A stretch of DNA of 10,273 nucleotides from DATFFO01 sp035250025 (GCA_035250025.1 DATFFO010000263.1:1-10273); one strand, 5' to 3'. Numbered from the stretch's first letter, positions 1 through 7,459 are shown. Program-made: numbers and translations. The notes: generated from the letters alone by a model not told the origin.

Positions 1-1
1 G

Positions 2-475
2 GTCACCATGAGTCCCGAGGACCTCGATCTCCCGCCGGCGTCGTTGTCCCTGGTCCTGGCCGAGGCCTACGAGGCCCACGCCGCCGAGGAGGGGTGGCGG
101 CTCCCGGGACCGACGTACGTGAACGTGCGCCTCAATCCCGATGTGCCCATCGGCTCCATCCGCTGCGAGTTCGAGGTGCGCAAGGGCTCGCGGCATCCCT
201 GGGGACGCCTGTCGGGGCCGATCAAGGTCGACCTCAACAACAACCGCCTCTGGGCGGGGCGATCCGTCGAGTGTGACGTCGTCCTTCCTTACGACGAGGT
301 GTCGCGCGTCCACGCCGAGATCGTGCGCCGACACGGCTCGGTGTGGGTCACCGATCTACACTCCGCCAACGGCACGGTGGTGGACGGCACGAGCGTCCAT
401 TCCGATCCGACCGAGTTGACCCCCGGTTCCATGGTGAAGTTCGCCGGCCGCTCCTTCCGCTTCGAGATCGTCTGA
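2..475 (+). CDS. fhaA: FhaA, FHA-domain signalling protein (5' end cut off by window)
   Basis: This is a cytoplasmic phosphothreonine-binding protein that recognises targets of PknB-type kinases and links them to wall synthesis. Numbering from the ATG at base 8, residues 16-56 (around AEAYEAHAAEEGW) resemble the C-terminal part of the DUF3662 domain that begins FhaA proteins. Residues 80-155 form the FHA domain, with the expected binding residues: G84-R85, S99-R100-x-H102 and N121-G122-T. The frame stays open back to base 2 and the DUF3662 domain is incomplete, so the ATG at base 8 is probably internal and the true start lies upstream of the window. Mycobacterial FhaA is much longer, with a long linker between the domains; here the DUF3662 remnant is only about 25 residues from the FHA domain. 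The stop is 4 bases before fhaB, in the order fhaA-fhaB-pstP known from actinomycetes. The identity rests on domain plus synteny and is fairly sure. Confidence 0.88.
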   Translation, partial: VTMSPEDLDLPPASLSLVLAEAYEAHAAEEGWRLPGPTYVNVRLNPDVPIGSIRCEFEVRKGSRHPWGRLSGPIKVDLNNNRLWAGRSVECDVVLPYDEVSRVHAEIVRRHGSVWVTDLHSANGTVVDGTSVHSDPTELTPGSMVKFAGRSFRFEIV

Positions 476-479
476 CTTC

Positions 480-890
480 ATGCCCGACATCATCCTCGCC
501 CTGCTGCGGCTCATCTTCCTTGGCCTCGTCTACCTCTTCGTGTGGCAGGTAGCCCGGGGCATCGCCACCCATCTCGGCATCCACGCCGACCGCCGCAAGC
601 GCCGCGGCACCAAGGTCGTGGTCGTCCGATCGGAAACCCAGGCCGGCCTCGACTTCACCGTCACCGACGCCACCGTCCTGGGTCGGAGCGACGAGGCAGA
701 CATCGTCATAGAGGATCCGTATGCTTCGGAGTTCCACCTGCGACTCGTGGCGCAGGAGGGTGGCTTGACCCTTCACGACCTGGGGAGCACGAACGGAACG
801 TATTTGAATGGTCGGCGCGTGACAGCGCCGACCGAGTTGCGGCGGGGTGATGCCGTCCAGGTCGGCAAGACGGTCATGGAGGTACGGTGA
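480..890 (+). CDS. fhaB: FhaB, membrane-anchored FHA-domain protein
   Basis: This is a small membrane-tethered phosphothreonine reader of the PknB pathway (FhaB/FipA type in mycobacteria, there tied to division and RodA/FtsZ complexes). At 136 residues it is close to the ~155 of the mycobacterial protein. Residues 3-25 form one hydrophobic helix, followed by a basic stretch (DRRKRRG, 37-43) that would sit on the cytoplasmic side. The FHA domain covers about 65-136: G68-R69-S70, S83-x-x-H86, and STNGT at 103-107. The end, VQVGKTVMEVR, closely resembles the mycobacterial FhaB C-terminus. The residue after the FHA histidine is Leu (HLRL), where Ala is usual. It starts 4 bases after the fhaA stop without a strong Shine-Dalgarno site, which suggests coupled translation. 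Its TGA overlaps the GTG of the phosphatase gene in the sequence GTGA (887-890). Identity is secure from domain architecture and position. Confidence 0.92.
   Translation: MPDIILALLRLIFLGLVYLFVWQVARGIATHLGIHADRRKRRGTKVVVVRSETQAGLDFTVTDATVLGRSDEADIVIEDPYASEFHLRLVAQEGGLTLHDLGSTNGTYLNGRRVTAPTELRRGDAVQVGKTVMEVR
878..882 (+). promoter_or_regulatory. Shine-Dalgarno site for the PP2C phosphatase GTG start
   Basis: GGAGG lies inside the fhaB 3' end, 4 bases before GTG 887. The nearby ATG at 898 is in another frame, so the site and the protein homology together favour the GTG. Confidence 0.6.
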
Positions 891-1591
891 GGTACCAATG
901 GGCATGCGCCACCCATACCGGGTTGGTGCGTTCGAACAACGAGGATGCCGTGTTCCCCGACAGCTCGGGGAGCAGCGAGGGTCCGGCGCTCCTGATGGTG
1001 GCCGACGGCATGGGCGGCCACATCGCCGGTGAGGTCGCCTCACGCATCGCAGTCGAGACCGCCCGCGACATCGTCGGCAGCCCGGGGCGACGGGTTCTGG
1101 GCGCCAACAACGCCATCCTCCTCGAGGTCTCCGAGCATCCGGACCTGGCCGGCATGGGTACCACGATGACACTGGTCGAGTTGGGCGCCGACGGCATGGC
1201 TCGCTTCGCCCACGTCGGCGACTCGCGCGCCTACCTGCTCAGGGAGGGGAGCCTCCGCCAGCTCACCGAGGACCACACGGTCGCCGCCGAGTACGTCGCC
1301 GCCGGTCGTCTCAGTCCCGAGGAGGCGATGAATCATCCCCAGCGCAACATGATCACCCGCGCCCTGGGCCTCACCCAGAATCTCCTTGTCGACGAATTCG
1401 AGGAACCGCTCATGCCCGGTGATCGTTATCTGCTCTGTTCCGACGGAGTGAACGCCATGATCAACGACCGCGAGATAGCCGAGCGTCTCGCCGCCGATTC
1501 CGCCGAAGAGGCCGCTTGGGGTCTCGTCGAAGCCGCCAACGCCGCCGGGGGCCACGACAACATCACCGTGCTGGTGATCGACGTCGAGTAG
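887..1591 (+). CDS. pstP: PP2C-family Ser/Thr protein phosphatase, PstP-like, soluble form
   Basis: This is a metal-dependent phosphatase expected to dephosphorylate PknB and its targets. The 234 residues contain the PP2C motifs in order: RSNNED (15-20, metal ligand D20), ADGMGGH (39-45, D40/G41), GMGTT (89-93), HVGDSR (109-114), LTEDHT (126-131), CSDG (184-187, D186) and GGHDNITV (221-228, D224). The protein ends just after the catalytic domain. Mycobacterial PstP (about 514 residues) continues with a membrane helix and an outer domain; neither is present here, so this is a cytoplasmic enzyme, more like Bacillus PrpC in size. The stretch between DGMGGH and GMGTT looks somewhat short. The GTG start overlaps the fhaB stop by 4 bases and has GGAGG upstream, indicating translational coupling with the FHA genes. 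Function as the phosphatase partner of PknB is inferred from the operon context; the enzyme class is certain. Confidence 0.93.
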   Translation: MRYQWACATHTGLVRSNNEDAVFPDSSGSSEGPALLMVADGMGGHIAGEVASRIAVETARDIVGSPGRRVLGANNAILLEVSEHPDLAGMGTTMTLVELGADGMARFAHVGDSRAYLLREGSLRQLTEDHTVAAEYVAAGRLSPEEAMNHPQRNMITRALGLTQNLLVDEFEEPLMPGDRYLLCSDGVNAMINDREIAERLAADSAEEAAWGLVEAANAAGGHDNITVLVIDVE

Positions 1592-1645
1592 CCAACGCCC
1601 GGCTCTACCAGGGGATTCGTGAACTTGCCGCCTGTTCTCAGTTGT

Positions 1646-1680
1646 CGGTCATCGGTCTGGGCACCGAAGACCGATGACCG
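1646..1680 (+). promoter_or_regulatory. Perfect 13-bp inverted repeat (hairpin) just upstream of rodA
   Basis: The left arm CGGTCATCGGTCT (1646-1658) is exactly complementary to the right arm AGACCGATGACCG (1668-1680), with a 9-base loop. It ends 9 bases before the rodA ATG, and no Shine-Dalgarno sequence is visible between hairpin and start. There is no T-run after it, so it is not a typical intrinsic terminator. It could be an RNA hairpin controlling rodA translation or mRNA processing, a protein-binding operator, or a copy of a dispersed repeat. The rest of the 1592-1689 gap shows nothing else I can name. Confidence 0.6.
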
Positions 1681-1689
1681 CCCACCGTC

Positions 1690-2985
1690 ATGACGCGCAC
1701 CACCGAGGCCGTGCTGGTGTTGGTCGGCTCTGCCATGGCCTCGTTCGGAGTCGCCCTTGTCGACTTCGCCAAGGGCGACTCCATCGGCGCCCAAGTCGGC
1801 CTCACGTTCCTCGTGTTCCTGATCGCCTTCGGGGGCCTCCACATGGCGATAAGGGCGTGGGCACCCGACGCCAGCCCGCTGCTCCTCCCCCCGGTGACGA
1901 TCCTCGCCGCCATCGGGTTCATGATGGTGTACCGCCTCTCACCCGAACGGGCCGGGCTCCAGCGATGGTGGCTGCTCATCGCCGCTGGAGTGGCGTCGCT
2001 CCTCCTGGCCATCCTCTCCCGCCACGCCCTCTCCTTCCTGCGGCGCTACCGCAACCTGATGCTCATGGCGGCCGTGGCCCTTCTCCTCCTTCCCAACCTC
2101 CCCTCGAGCGGCCCCCTTCCGATCAGGGGCCTCGCCCAGAACGGCAGCCGCCTGTGGATCGTGTTCGACGTCGGCCTCACAGAGCTCCACTTCCAACCGG
2201 CCGAAATCGCCAAGGTCCTCTTCGTGGCGTTCCTCGCCGCCTTCCTCGCCGACCGCCAGGCCGCCCTCACCGGCGTTTCTCGGCGGGTGGGACCGATCTC
2301 GATTCCCGAGCCCCGCCAACTGCTCCCCCTCGTGGCGGTTTGGGGCGGGAGCCTCCTGATCCTCATCTACCAGCGCGACCTGGGGGCGTCGCTGCTCCTC
2401 TTCATCACGTTCGCCGCACTCCTCTACGGCGCCACCGGGGCGGCCGGATATCTCGTGACCGGCGGCCTGCTGGCGCTGGGGGGAGGTTTTGCCGCCTGGT
2501 CGATGTTCGACCATGTCCAGCGGCGGGTCGAGGCGTGGCTGTTCCCGTTCCGCGACTATGCCGACACCGGCTACCAGGTGGCCCAGGGCATCTTCGCCCT
2601 CGGCACGGGCAGCCTCTCTGGGTCGGGGCCCGGCTTGGGCCAGCCCACCCTGATCCCCAACGCCGCCACCGATTTCATCTTCGCCGCCGTCGGTGAGGAG
2701 TTGGGACTGGCGGGGACAGTCGCCGTCCTCCTGTGTTTCGCCCTCTTCCTGGCGGCCGGCTTCGGAATCGCCCTCCGCGCCCGGGACCGCTTCCGCACCC
2801 TCCTCGCCGCCGGCCTGGCCTTCGTGATCGGGCTGCAGACGTTCCTCATCATCGGCGGCGTCCTCCGGGTCCTGCCGCTCACCGGCATCACCCTCCCCTT
2901 CATGTCCTACGGTGGCTCCGCCCTGGTGGGCAACTTCCTGGTGTTGGCCCTGCTGGAGCGGGTCAGCCATGAGGAGCGGGCGTGA
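1690..2985 (+). CDS. rodA: RodA/FtsW-type SEDS peptidoglycan glycosyltransferase
   Basis: This is an integral membrane enzyme that polymerises lipid II into glycan strands, working with the class B PBP encoded next. The 431 residues form about ten or more hydrophobic segments. SEDS hallmarks are visible: FQPAEIAK (168-175), QRDLGASLLLF (228-238), the loop PFRDYADTGYQ (286-296) with D289 aligning to the catalytic aspartate of RodA, DFIFAAVGEELGL (328-340), and LPLTGITLPFMSYGGS (395-410). The region matches mycobacterial RodA (Rv0017c) better than division-specific FtsW, and the position between pstP and pbpA is the same. ATG 1690 is the earliest possible start, because an in-frame TGA lies at 1675 and no other start codon follows it; no Shine-Dalgarno is seen. 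Its stop overlaps the pbpA GTG by 4 bases (2982-2985). A role as FtsW cannot be excluded from the sequence alone. Confidence 0.93.
   Translation: MTRTTEAVLVLVGSAMASFGVALVDFAKGDSIGAQVGLTFLVFLIAFGGLHMAIRAWAPDASPLLLPPVTILAAIGFMMVYRLSPERAGLQRWWLLIAAGVASLLLAILSRHALSFLRRYRNLMLMAAVALLLLPNLPSSGPLPIRGLAQNGSRLWIVFDVGLTELHFQPAEIAKVLFVAFLAAFLADRQAALTGVSRRVGPISIPEPRQLLPLVAVWGGSLLILIYQRDLGASLLLFITFAALLYGATGAAGYLVTGGLLALGGGFAAWSMFDHVQRRVEAWLFPFRDYADTGYQVAQGIFALGTGSLSGSGPGLGQPTLIPNAATDFIFAAVGEELGLAGTVAVLLCFALFLAAGFGIALRARDRFRTLLAAGLAFVIGLQTFLIIGGVLRVLPLTGITLPFMSYGGSALVGNFLVLALLERVSHEERA
2971..2976 (+). promoter_or_regulatory. Shine-Dalgarno site for the pbpA GTG start
   Basis: GAGGAG lies inside the rodA 3' end, 5 bases before GTG 2982. 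It supports the GTG start that overlaps the rodA stop codon. Confidence 0.6.
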
Positions 2986-4439
2986 ACGGCCCGATCCGCC
3001 GGCTCGCCCTCGGTCTCTTCGTCTGCCTGATTGTCCTCTTGGGGGCCGTGACCTGGATCCAGGCTGTGGCGGCCGACACCTATCGCAACGACCCCCGCAA
3101 CACCCGAGCCGCCATCGCCCAGGCCGGGAAGGAGCGCGGGGTCATCGTCGCTTCCGACGGCACCACCCTGGCCGAGTCGGTGCCCGACACTGAGGATCCC
3201 CGCCGGTTCACCCGGGTCTATCCCGAAGGCGAGGCGTTTGCCCACGTGATCGGCTACACATCCCAGGTAGTGGGCGACGCCGGCCTGGAGCGAGCCTTCG
3301 TGGACCAACTCCGCAGCCGCCGCGATCTCACGTTCTCAGACCTCATCTCGGCCATCCTGGGACGCGACCTGCGGCCCCAGAGCATCCGCCTCACCCTGGA
3401 CGCCGAACTGCAACGGGCCGCGTACGAGTTGCTCGGCGACCGGTCGGGGGCCGTGGTGGCCCTCGATCCGCGCACGGGTGCGGTGCTGGCGATGGTCTCG
3501 ACCCCCTCGTTCGACCCCCATCTGCTCGACACGGCCGAGGCAGCCGCCAACTGGGAGACGCTGCTCGACGACCCCGAACGGCCCCTCGCCGACAGGGCGA
3601 CGCGCGAGCTCTACCCGCCCGGATCTACTTTCAAGACGATCGTGACCGCGGCCGCCCTCGACGTCGGCATCGCCGATCCGGAGACAACCTTCGACGACCC
3701 GCCGGTCTTCGAGCTTCCCGGCTCCACGGCCACCATCTCCAACTTCGGCGGCGGGCTCTGCGGTGACGGGACCACCGTGACCCTGCTGCGGGGCTTCGTC
3801 CGCTCTTGCAACACCGTGTTCGCCGACCTGTCGATTCAGGTCGGCGCCCAGGACATCGGAATCGTCGCCGAGGGCCTCGGCTTCAACCAGGAACTCGAGT
3901 TCCCCTGGCAGGTCGCCGAGTCCGCCTTCCCCACCGAGACCCTCGCCGACGACGACGCCGCCCTGGCCCAGAGCGGCCTCGGTGAGCGTGACGTGCGCGC
4001 CACCCCCCTCCAGATGGCGATGGTGGCCGCCGCCATCGCCAACCAGGGCACGGTGATGCAGCCCTACTTGATGGACCAGTTGTTCGACGCCGACGGCAAC
4101 GCCGTGGAAGTCACCGAGCCGGAAGCGTTGGGGGAGGCGATGGGACCCGAGACCGCCTCGGTGCTCGCCCAGATGATGGAACGGGTGGTCACTGAAGGAA
4201 CGGGAACCGCCGCCACCGTTCCCGGCGTCAGAGTGGCGGGTAAGACGGGAACGGCTTCGGCGCCGGAGGGTGCCTCGTACCCGTGGTTCATCGGGTTCGC
4301 TCCGATGGAGGATCCCACGATCGCCCTGGCGGTCATGTTCGAACCTCAGGCCGAGACCGGCGAAAGCGACACCGGCGGCCGCGTGGCGGCTCCGGTGGCC
4401 GGCGACCTGATCGCCCAATGGCTGGAAAGTCGGGGGTGA
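2982..4439 (+). CDS. pbpA: PbpA, class B penicillin-binding protein (transpeptidase)
   Basis: This is a membrane-anchored D,D-transpeptidase that crosslinks peptidoglycan outside the membrane and is the likely partner of the adjacent RodA. The 485 residues (mycobacterial PbpA is about 491) begin with a short cytoplasmic tail and one membrane helix (about 8-30). A dimerisation region follows, with the class B signature KERGVIVASDGTTLAES (46-62). The transpeptidase domain holds the three active-site motifs: S215-T-F-K218 in PPGSTFK (nucleophile and base), S275-C-N277, and K421-T-G423 in AGKTGTAS. There is no glycosyltransferase or PASTA domain. The GTG start overlaps the rodA TGA (GTGA), with GAGGAG 5 bases upstream. 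In mycobacteria pknA lies between pbpA and pknB; here pknB follows after only 33 bases. Identity is secure; the pairing with RodA is inferred from gene order. Confidence 0.94.
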   Translation: MNGPIRRLALGLFVCLIVLLGAVTWIQAVAADTYRNDPRNTRAAIAQAGKERGVIVASDGTTLAESVPDTEDPRRFTRVYPEGEAFAHVIGYTSQVVGDAGLERAFVDQLRSRRDLTFSDLISAILGRDLRPQSIRLTLDAELQRAAYELLGDRSGAVVALDPRTGAVLAMVSTPSFDPHLLDTAEAAANWETLLDDPERPLADRATRELYPPGSTFKTIVTAAALDVGIADPETTFDDPPVFELPGSTATISNFGGGLCGDGTTVTLLRGFVRSCNTVFADLSIQVGAQDIGIVAEGLGFNQELEFPWQVAESAFPTETLADDDAALAQSGLGERDVRATPLQMAMVAAAIANQGTVMQPYLMDQLFDADGNAVEVTEPEALGEAMGPETASVLAQMMERVVTEGTGTAATVPGVRVAGKTGTASAPEGASYPWFIGFAPMEDPTIALAVMFEPQAETGESDTGGRVAAPVAGDLIAQWLESRG

Positions 4440-4472
4440 TCCCTATCATTTCGCACAATCCTTAGGAGTCTG

Positions 4473-6464
4473 ATGGACGCCCCGCGCCCCTTGACCGATA
4501 GATATCACCTCTCGTCCCACATCGCCCGGGGCGGGATGGCCGACGTCTATCAGGCCCAGGACACGCTGCTCGGACGACGGGTGGCGGTGAAGATGCTCCA
4601 CTCCCAGTACTCCTCCGACGACGCCTTCGTGAAGAGGTTCCGCCGCGAGGCGCAGGCGGCCGCCAACCTCAGCCATCCCAACATCGTCGGCATCTACGAC
4701 TGGGGCGAGGCCGGCGACACCTATTTCATCGTCATGGAGCTGGTGGAGGGTCGGTCGCTGCGCGAGGTCCTCCGTTCCGAAGGCGCCCTCCTCCCGCGCC
4801 GGGCCGTTGAGATCGCCTCCGAGGTGGCGGCCGCCCTCTCCGTGGCGCATCGCGCCGGCCTGGTCCACCGCGACATCAAGCCGGGCAACATCCTGCTCGC
4901 CACCGACGGGACCGTGAAGGTCACCGACTTCGGCATCGCCCGGGCGTGGGACGACTCCCAGGAGCTGACCCGGACCGGCTCGGTGATCGGCACGGCCACC
5001 TACTTCTCTCCGGAGCAGGCCCAGGGGGCGACCGCCGACGCCCGCTCCGACGTGTACTCGCTCGGTGTCGTCCTCTACGAGATGCTGACCGGGCGACCTC
5101 CCTTCCAGGGGGACAGTCCGGTGTCGGTGGCCTTCCAGCACGTCTCCACCGACGCCGCCCCTCCGTCCACCCTCAACCCCGACGTTTCGCCTCAACTCGA
5201 CGCTGTCGTGATGCGGGCGCTCCGCAAGGACCCGGCCGGGCGCTATCAGAGCGCCGAGGACATGCGCGCCGACCTCGTGGCCGTCCTCCGGGGGCAGACG
5301 CCGTCGGCTCCGCCCCCGCTGGTGGCGGTCCCGGGGAACCTCGCCGACCCCGACGCCTCGACCCGCATCATCTCTACCCCCGTCTCTGTGCCCCCGGCCA
5401 CCGCCCCACCCGACGAGGTGTACCGCCAACTCGAGGACGAGCCGCGGTCCCAGTTGCCGTTCATCCTCACCGCGTTCGGCCTTCTCGGGCTGCTCGTGGT
5501 GCTCGTCTTCTTCCTGTTCCAGGCTCTCGGCAGCGACGACGACCCGACGATGGTGGCCGTCCCCAATGTGACGAATGTGCCCGAGGAGGAGGCGGTGCAA
5601 CGCCTCGAGGACGCCGGGCTCGTCCCCACCATCGAGCGGGAAGCCAGCGACGAGATCGAACAGGGGAGGGCGATCCGCACCGACCCTCCTTTCGGGACGG
5701 AAGTGGCCACTGACAGCAGGATCACGCTCTTCGTGTCCTCGGGGCGAGCCGAACTGTCGGTTCCCAACCTGATCGGCATGAACGAGGGTGCTGCCCGCGA
5801 GGCGATCGACGACGCCGGCTTCACGGTCGGCAACGTGACGACGCGCCCGGACCCGGCCCCGGCCGGCGAAGTGATCGAGCAGAGCCCCCCCGCCAACATA
5901 TTGGCCGGCGCCGACTCGCCAATAGATCTCGTGATCTCAGAGGGACCGCAAACGGTCGACCTGGAGGACCTGAGCGGGCTGACCGAACGAGACGCCATCG
6001 CCCGGCTGCAGGAAGAGGGGCTTCGCTTCACCGTCCAGGAGCAGCACGACCCCGAGGTGCCCCGCGGGGTGGTCATCGGGACGGAACCGGTGGCGGGCGA
6101 GACCCTCGAGGTGGGCGACTCCGTGAAGCTGATCGTCTCGCTCGGCCCCGAGCCGGTGACTATCCCCAACCTGTTCGGCCTGGACCCGGACGCCGCCGAG
6201 GCCCAACTCAACGAACTCGGGCTGGGGATCTCCATCTCGAACGCCACCGAGCAAGTAGACGACCCGGCGCTCGACGGTCGCGTGGTCGGCCAGTTCCCGG
6301 CCGCAAACGCCACCGCGCTCCCCGGCGACGTGATCACCGTGACCCTGGGCCGAACCCCGCCCACGACCACAACCACGACCACGAGCACCACGACGACCAC
6401 AACAACGCCACCCACGACAAGCACGACGGTCCCCCCCACCACCTCCACAACCACCGGCGGCTAA
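4473..6464 (+). CDS. pknB: PknB, transmembrane Ser/Thr kinase with four PASTA repeats
   Basis: This is a membrane receptor kinase: the outer PASTA repeats bind muropeptides or lipid II, and the inner domain phosphorylates division and wall proteins. The kinase domain spans about 11-273: glycine loop IARGGMADVY (17-26), K40, catalytic HRDIKPGN (132-139, D134) and DFG (152-154). The activation loop TRTGSVIGTATYFSPEQ carries T166 and T168 at the positions of mycobacterial T171/T173. A juxtamembrane linker follows, then one helix (328-350). PASTA units lie at about 361-424, 428-491, 493-558 and 561-626; the third lacks the usual VPNL opening. Residues 629-661 form a Thr/Pro-rich tail that mycobacterial PknB does not have. 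TAGGAG at 4463-4468 lies 4 bases before the ATG, and TATCAT at 4444-4449 might be a -10 element, so some independent transcription is possible. As the only kinase in the cluster it may also cover PknA's role. Confidence 0.96.
   Translation: MDAPRPLTDRYHLSSHIARGGMADVYQAQDTLLGRRVAVKMLHSQYSSDDAFVKRFRREAQAAANLSHPNIVGIYDWGEAGDTYFIVMELVEGRSLREVLRSEGALLPRRAVEIASEVAAALSVAHRAGLVHRDIKPGNILLATDGTVKVTDFGIARAWDDSQELTRTGSVIGTATYFSPEQAQGATADARSDVYSLGVVLYEMLTGRPPFQGDSPVSVAFQHVSTDAAPPSTLNPDVSPQLDAVVMRALRKDPAGRYQSAEDMRADLVAVLRGQTPSAPPPLVAVPGNLADPDASTRIISTPVSVPPATAPPDEVYRQLEDEPRSQLPFILTAFGLLGLLVVLVFFLFQALGSDDDPTMVAVPNVTNVPEEEAVQRLEDAGLVPTIEREASDEIEQGRAIRTDPPFGTEVATDSRITLFVSSGRAELSVPNLIGMNEGAAREAIDDAGFTVGNVTTRPDPAPAGEVIEQSPPANILAGADSPIDLVISEGPQTVDLEDLSGLTERDAIARLQEEGLRFTVQEQHDPEVPRGVVIGTEPVAGETLEVGDSVKLIVSLGPEPVTIPNLFGLDPDAAEAQLNELGLGISISNATEQVDDPALDGRVVGQFPAANATALPGDVITVTLGRTPPTTTTTTTSTTTTTTTPPTTSTTVPPTTSTTTGG
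6352..6458 (+). repeat. Low-complexity ACC/ACG repeat coding for the PknB Thr-rich tail
   Basis: This is an imprecise run of ACC, ACG and ACA codons with a few Pro and Ser codons, coding residues 627-661 of PknB. Codon choice within the run varies, so the tract looks kept for its amino acids and not freshly expanded by slippage. On the other strand it produces a valine-rich open frame that is not a gene. Confidence 0.7.
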
Positions 6465-6466
6465 CC

Positions 6467-6626
6467 AAGTCGGAAGTCGGAAGTCGGAAGATCTCGCCGG
6501 ACGGCAGCGATCGGTTGTCCCCCACGAGCGAAGCGAGAGGGGGAAGGGGGCCCCGCGCCGGAGGCGTGGGGTAGGGGGCAGCCGCTCCCAAGACTTGTAC
6601 CCCATCTTCCGTCTTCCGTCTTCGGT
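6467..6626. repeat. Composite intergenic repeat element between convergent pknB and trpG
   Basis: The whole gap between two convergent genes is structured. At the left, AAGTCGG is repeated three times in tandem (6467-6487, plus AAG). At the right, CTTCCGT occurs twice and is followed by the variant CTTCGGT (6606-6626), reaching the trpG stop codon. The two arrays are inverted relative to each other and pair with about two mismatches over 18 bases. Between them lie a T/C-rich to G/A-rich stem (6518-6523 with 6539-6544) and a strong hairpin (6551-6571). This could be a dispersed repeat of this genome, a MITE-like insertion, or an elaborate bidirectional terminator. No transposase is present. 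Confidence 0.65.
6551..6571. terminator. Candidate bidirectional terminator hairpin
   Basis: CCCCGCGCC (6551-6559) pairs with GGCGTGGGG (6563-6571), 9 bp with one G-U pair, across a 3-base loop. It lies between the convergent ends of pknB and trpG, where a terminator is expected. It has no T-run on either side, so it would be a non-canonical terminator of the kind common in actinomycetes. Confidence 0.4.
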
Positions 6627-7183
<557 letters not shown>

Positions 7184-7187
<4 letters not shown>

Positions 7188-7420
7188 CGGTAATTGGTCG
7201 TCATGATGAATCCGGCCGAGATCAGGACGAGACCGATCAGGAGCACCCATTGCTCCGTCTGGAAGACGAACCTGCCCAGCACCAGGATCACCCCCAGCGC
7301 CATCAGGGCCGTCATCAGCGCCACATACCACTGCGGGCTGGGGTCCTTCTCCTTGGCGGCCACGTGCCTCGAGGGCGTGGGTCCCACCGACTTCGGTTTC
7401 CTGCGCTTGGACTCAGGCAT
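7184..7420 (-). CDS. crgA: CrgA, small two-helix division membrane protein
   Basis: This is an actinomycete-specific septum protein that in known cases binds FtsZ, FtsQ, FtsI and CwsA and helps assemble or regulate the divisome. The 78 residues begin MPESKRRKPK, matching the MPxSKxRK start of CrgA proteins. A basic, polar cytoplasmic segment follows, then two membrane helices at about 31-50 (QWYVALMTALMALGVILVLG) and 56-74, and a short end TTNYR. ATG 7420 is chosen because the family begins there; the frame runs open to 7663 but that part is antisense to the DNA glycosylase gene. No clear Shine-Dalgarno precedes the ATG. TACGCT ends 9 bases upstream and could act as a -10 for a nearly leaderless transcript, which is a guess. 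crgA and trpG form a two-gene unit with a 4-base overlap. Identity is strong from sequence and synteny. Confidence 0.92.
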
Positions 7421-7459
7421 GATGGGGCCAGCGTAATTCGAGATGTCCGGTCGGAAGTC

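Noticed and set aside
8..10. ATG at base 8 as the fhaA start
   Set aside because: The residues after it match the later part of the DUF3662 domain and the frame is open to the window edge, so the gene almost surely begins upstream.
1646..1680. Intrinsic terminator after pstP
   Set aside because: The hairpin is strong, but C/A-rich sequence and not a T-run follows, and a start codon comes 9 bases later.
1674..2696. Long plus-strand open frame overlapping rodA
   Set aside because: It is a Pro/Arg/His-rich shadow typical of high-GC codon bias, without any domain, and overlaps a clear membrane protein gene.
4446..5600. Long minus-strand frame opposite the pknB kinase domain
   Set aside because: It is Gly/Arg/His-rich antisense of conserved kinase sequence with no recognisable motif.
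5246..6454. Long minus-strand frame opposite pknB
   Set aside because: Its valine run is the antisense of the threonine-coding tract and the rest is Ser/Arg-rich low complexity; no domain is visible.
6467..6626. CRISPR array
   Set aside because: The repeats are 7 bases long, contiguous, and without spacers.
7188..7331. N-terminal extension of trpG up to 7331
   Set aside because: It lies in the crgA coding region and the family starts at (V)KILVLDNYDSF.
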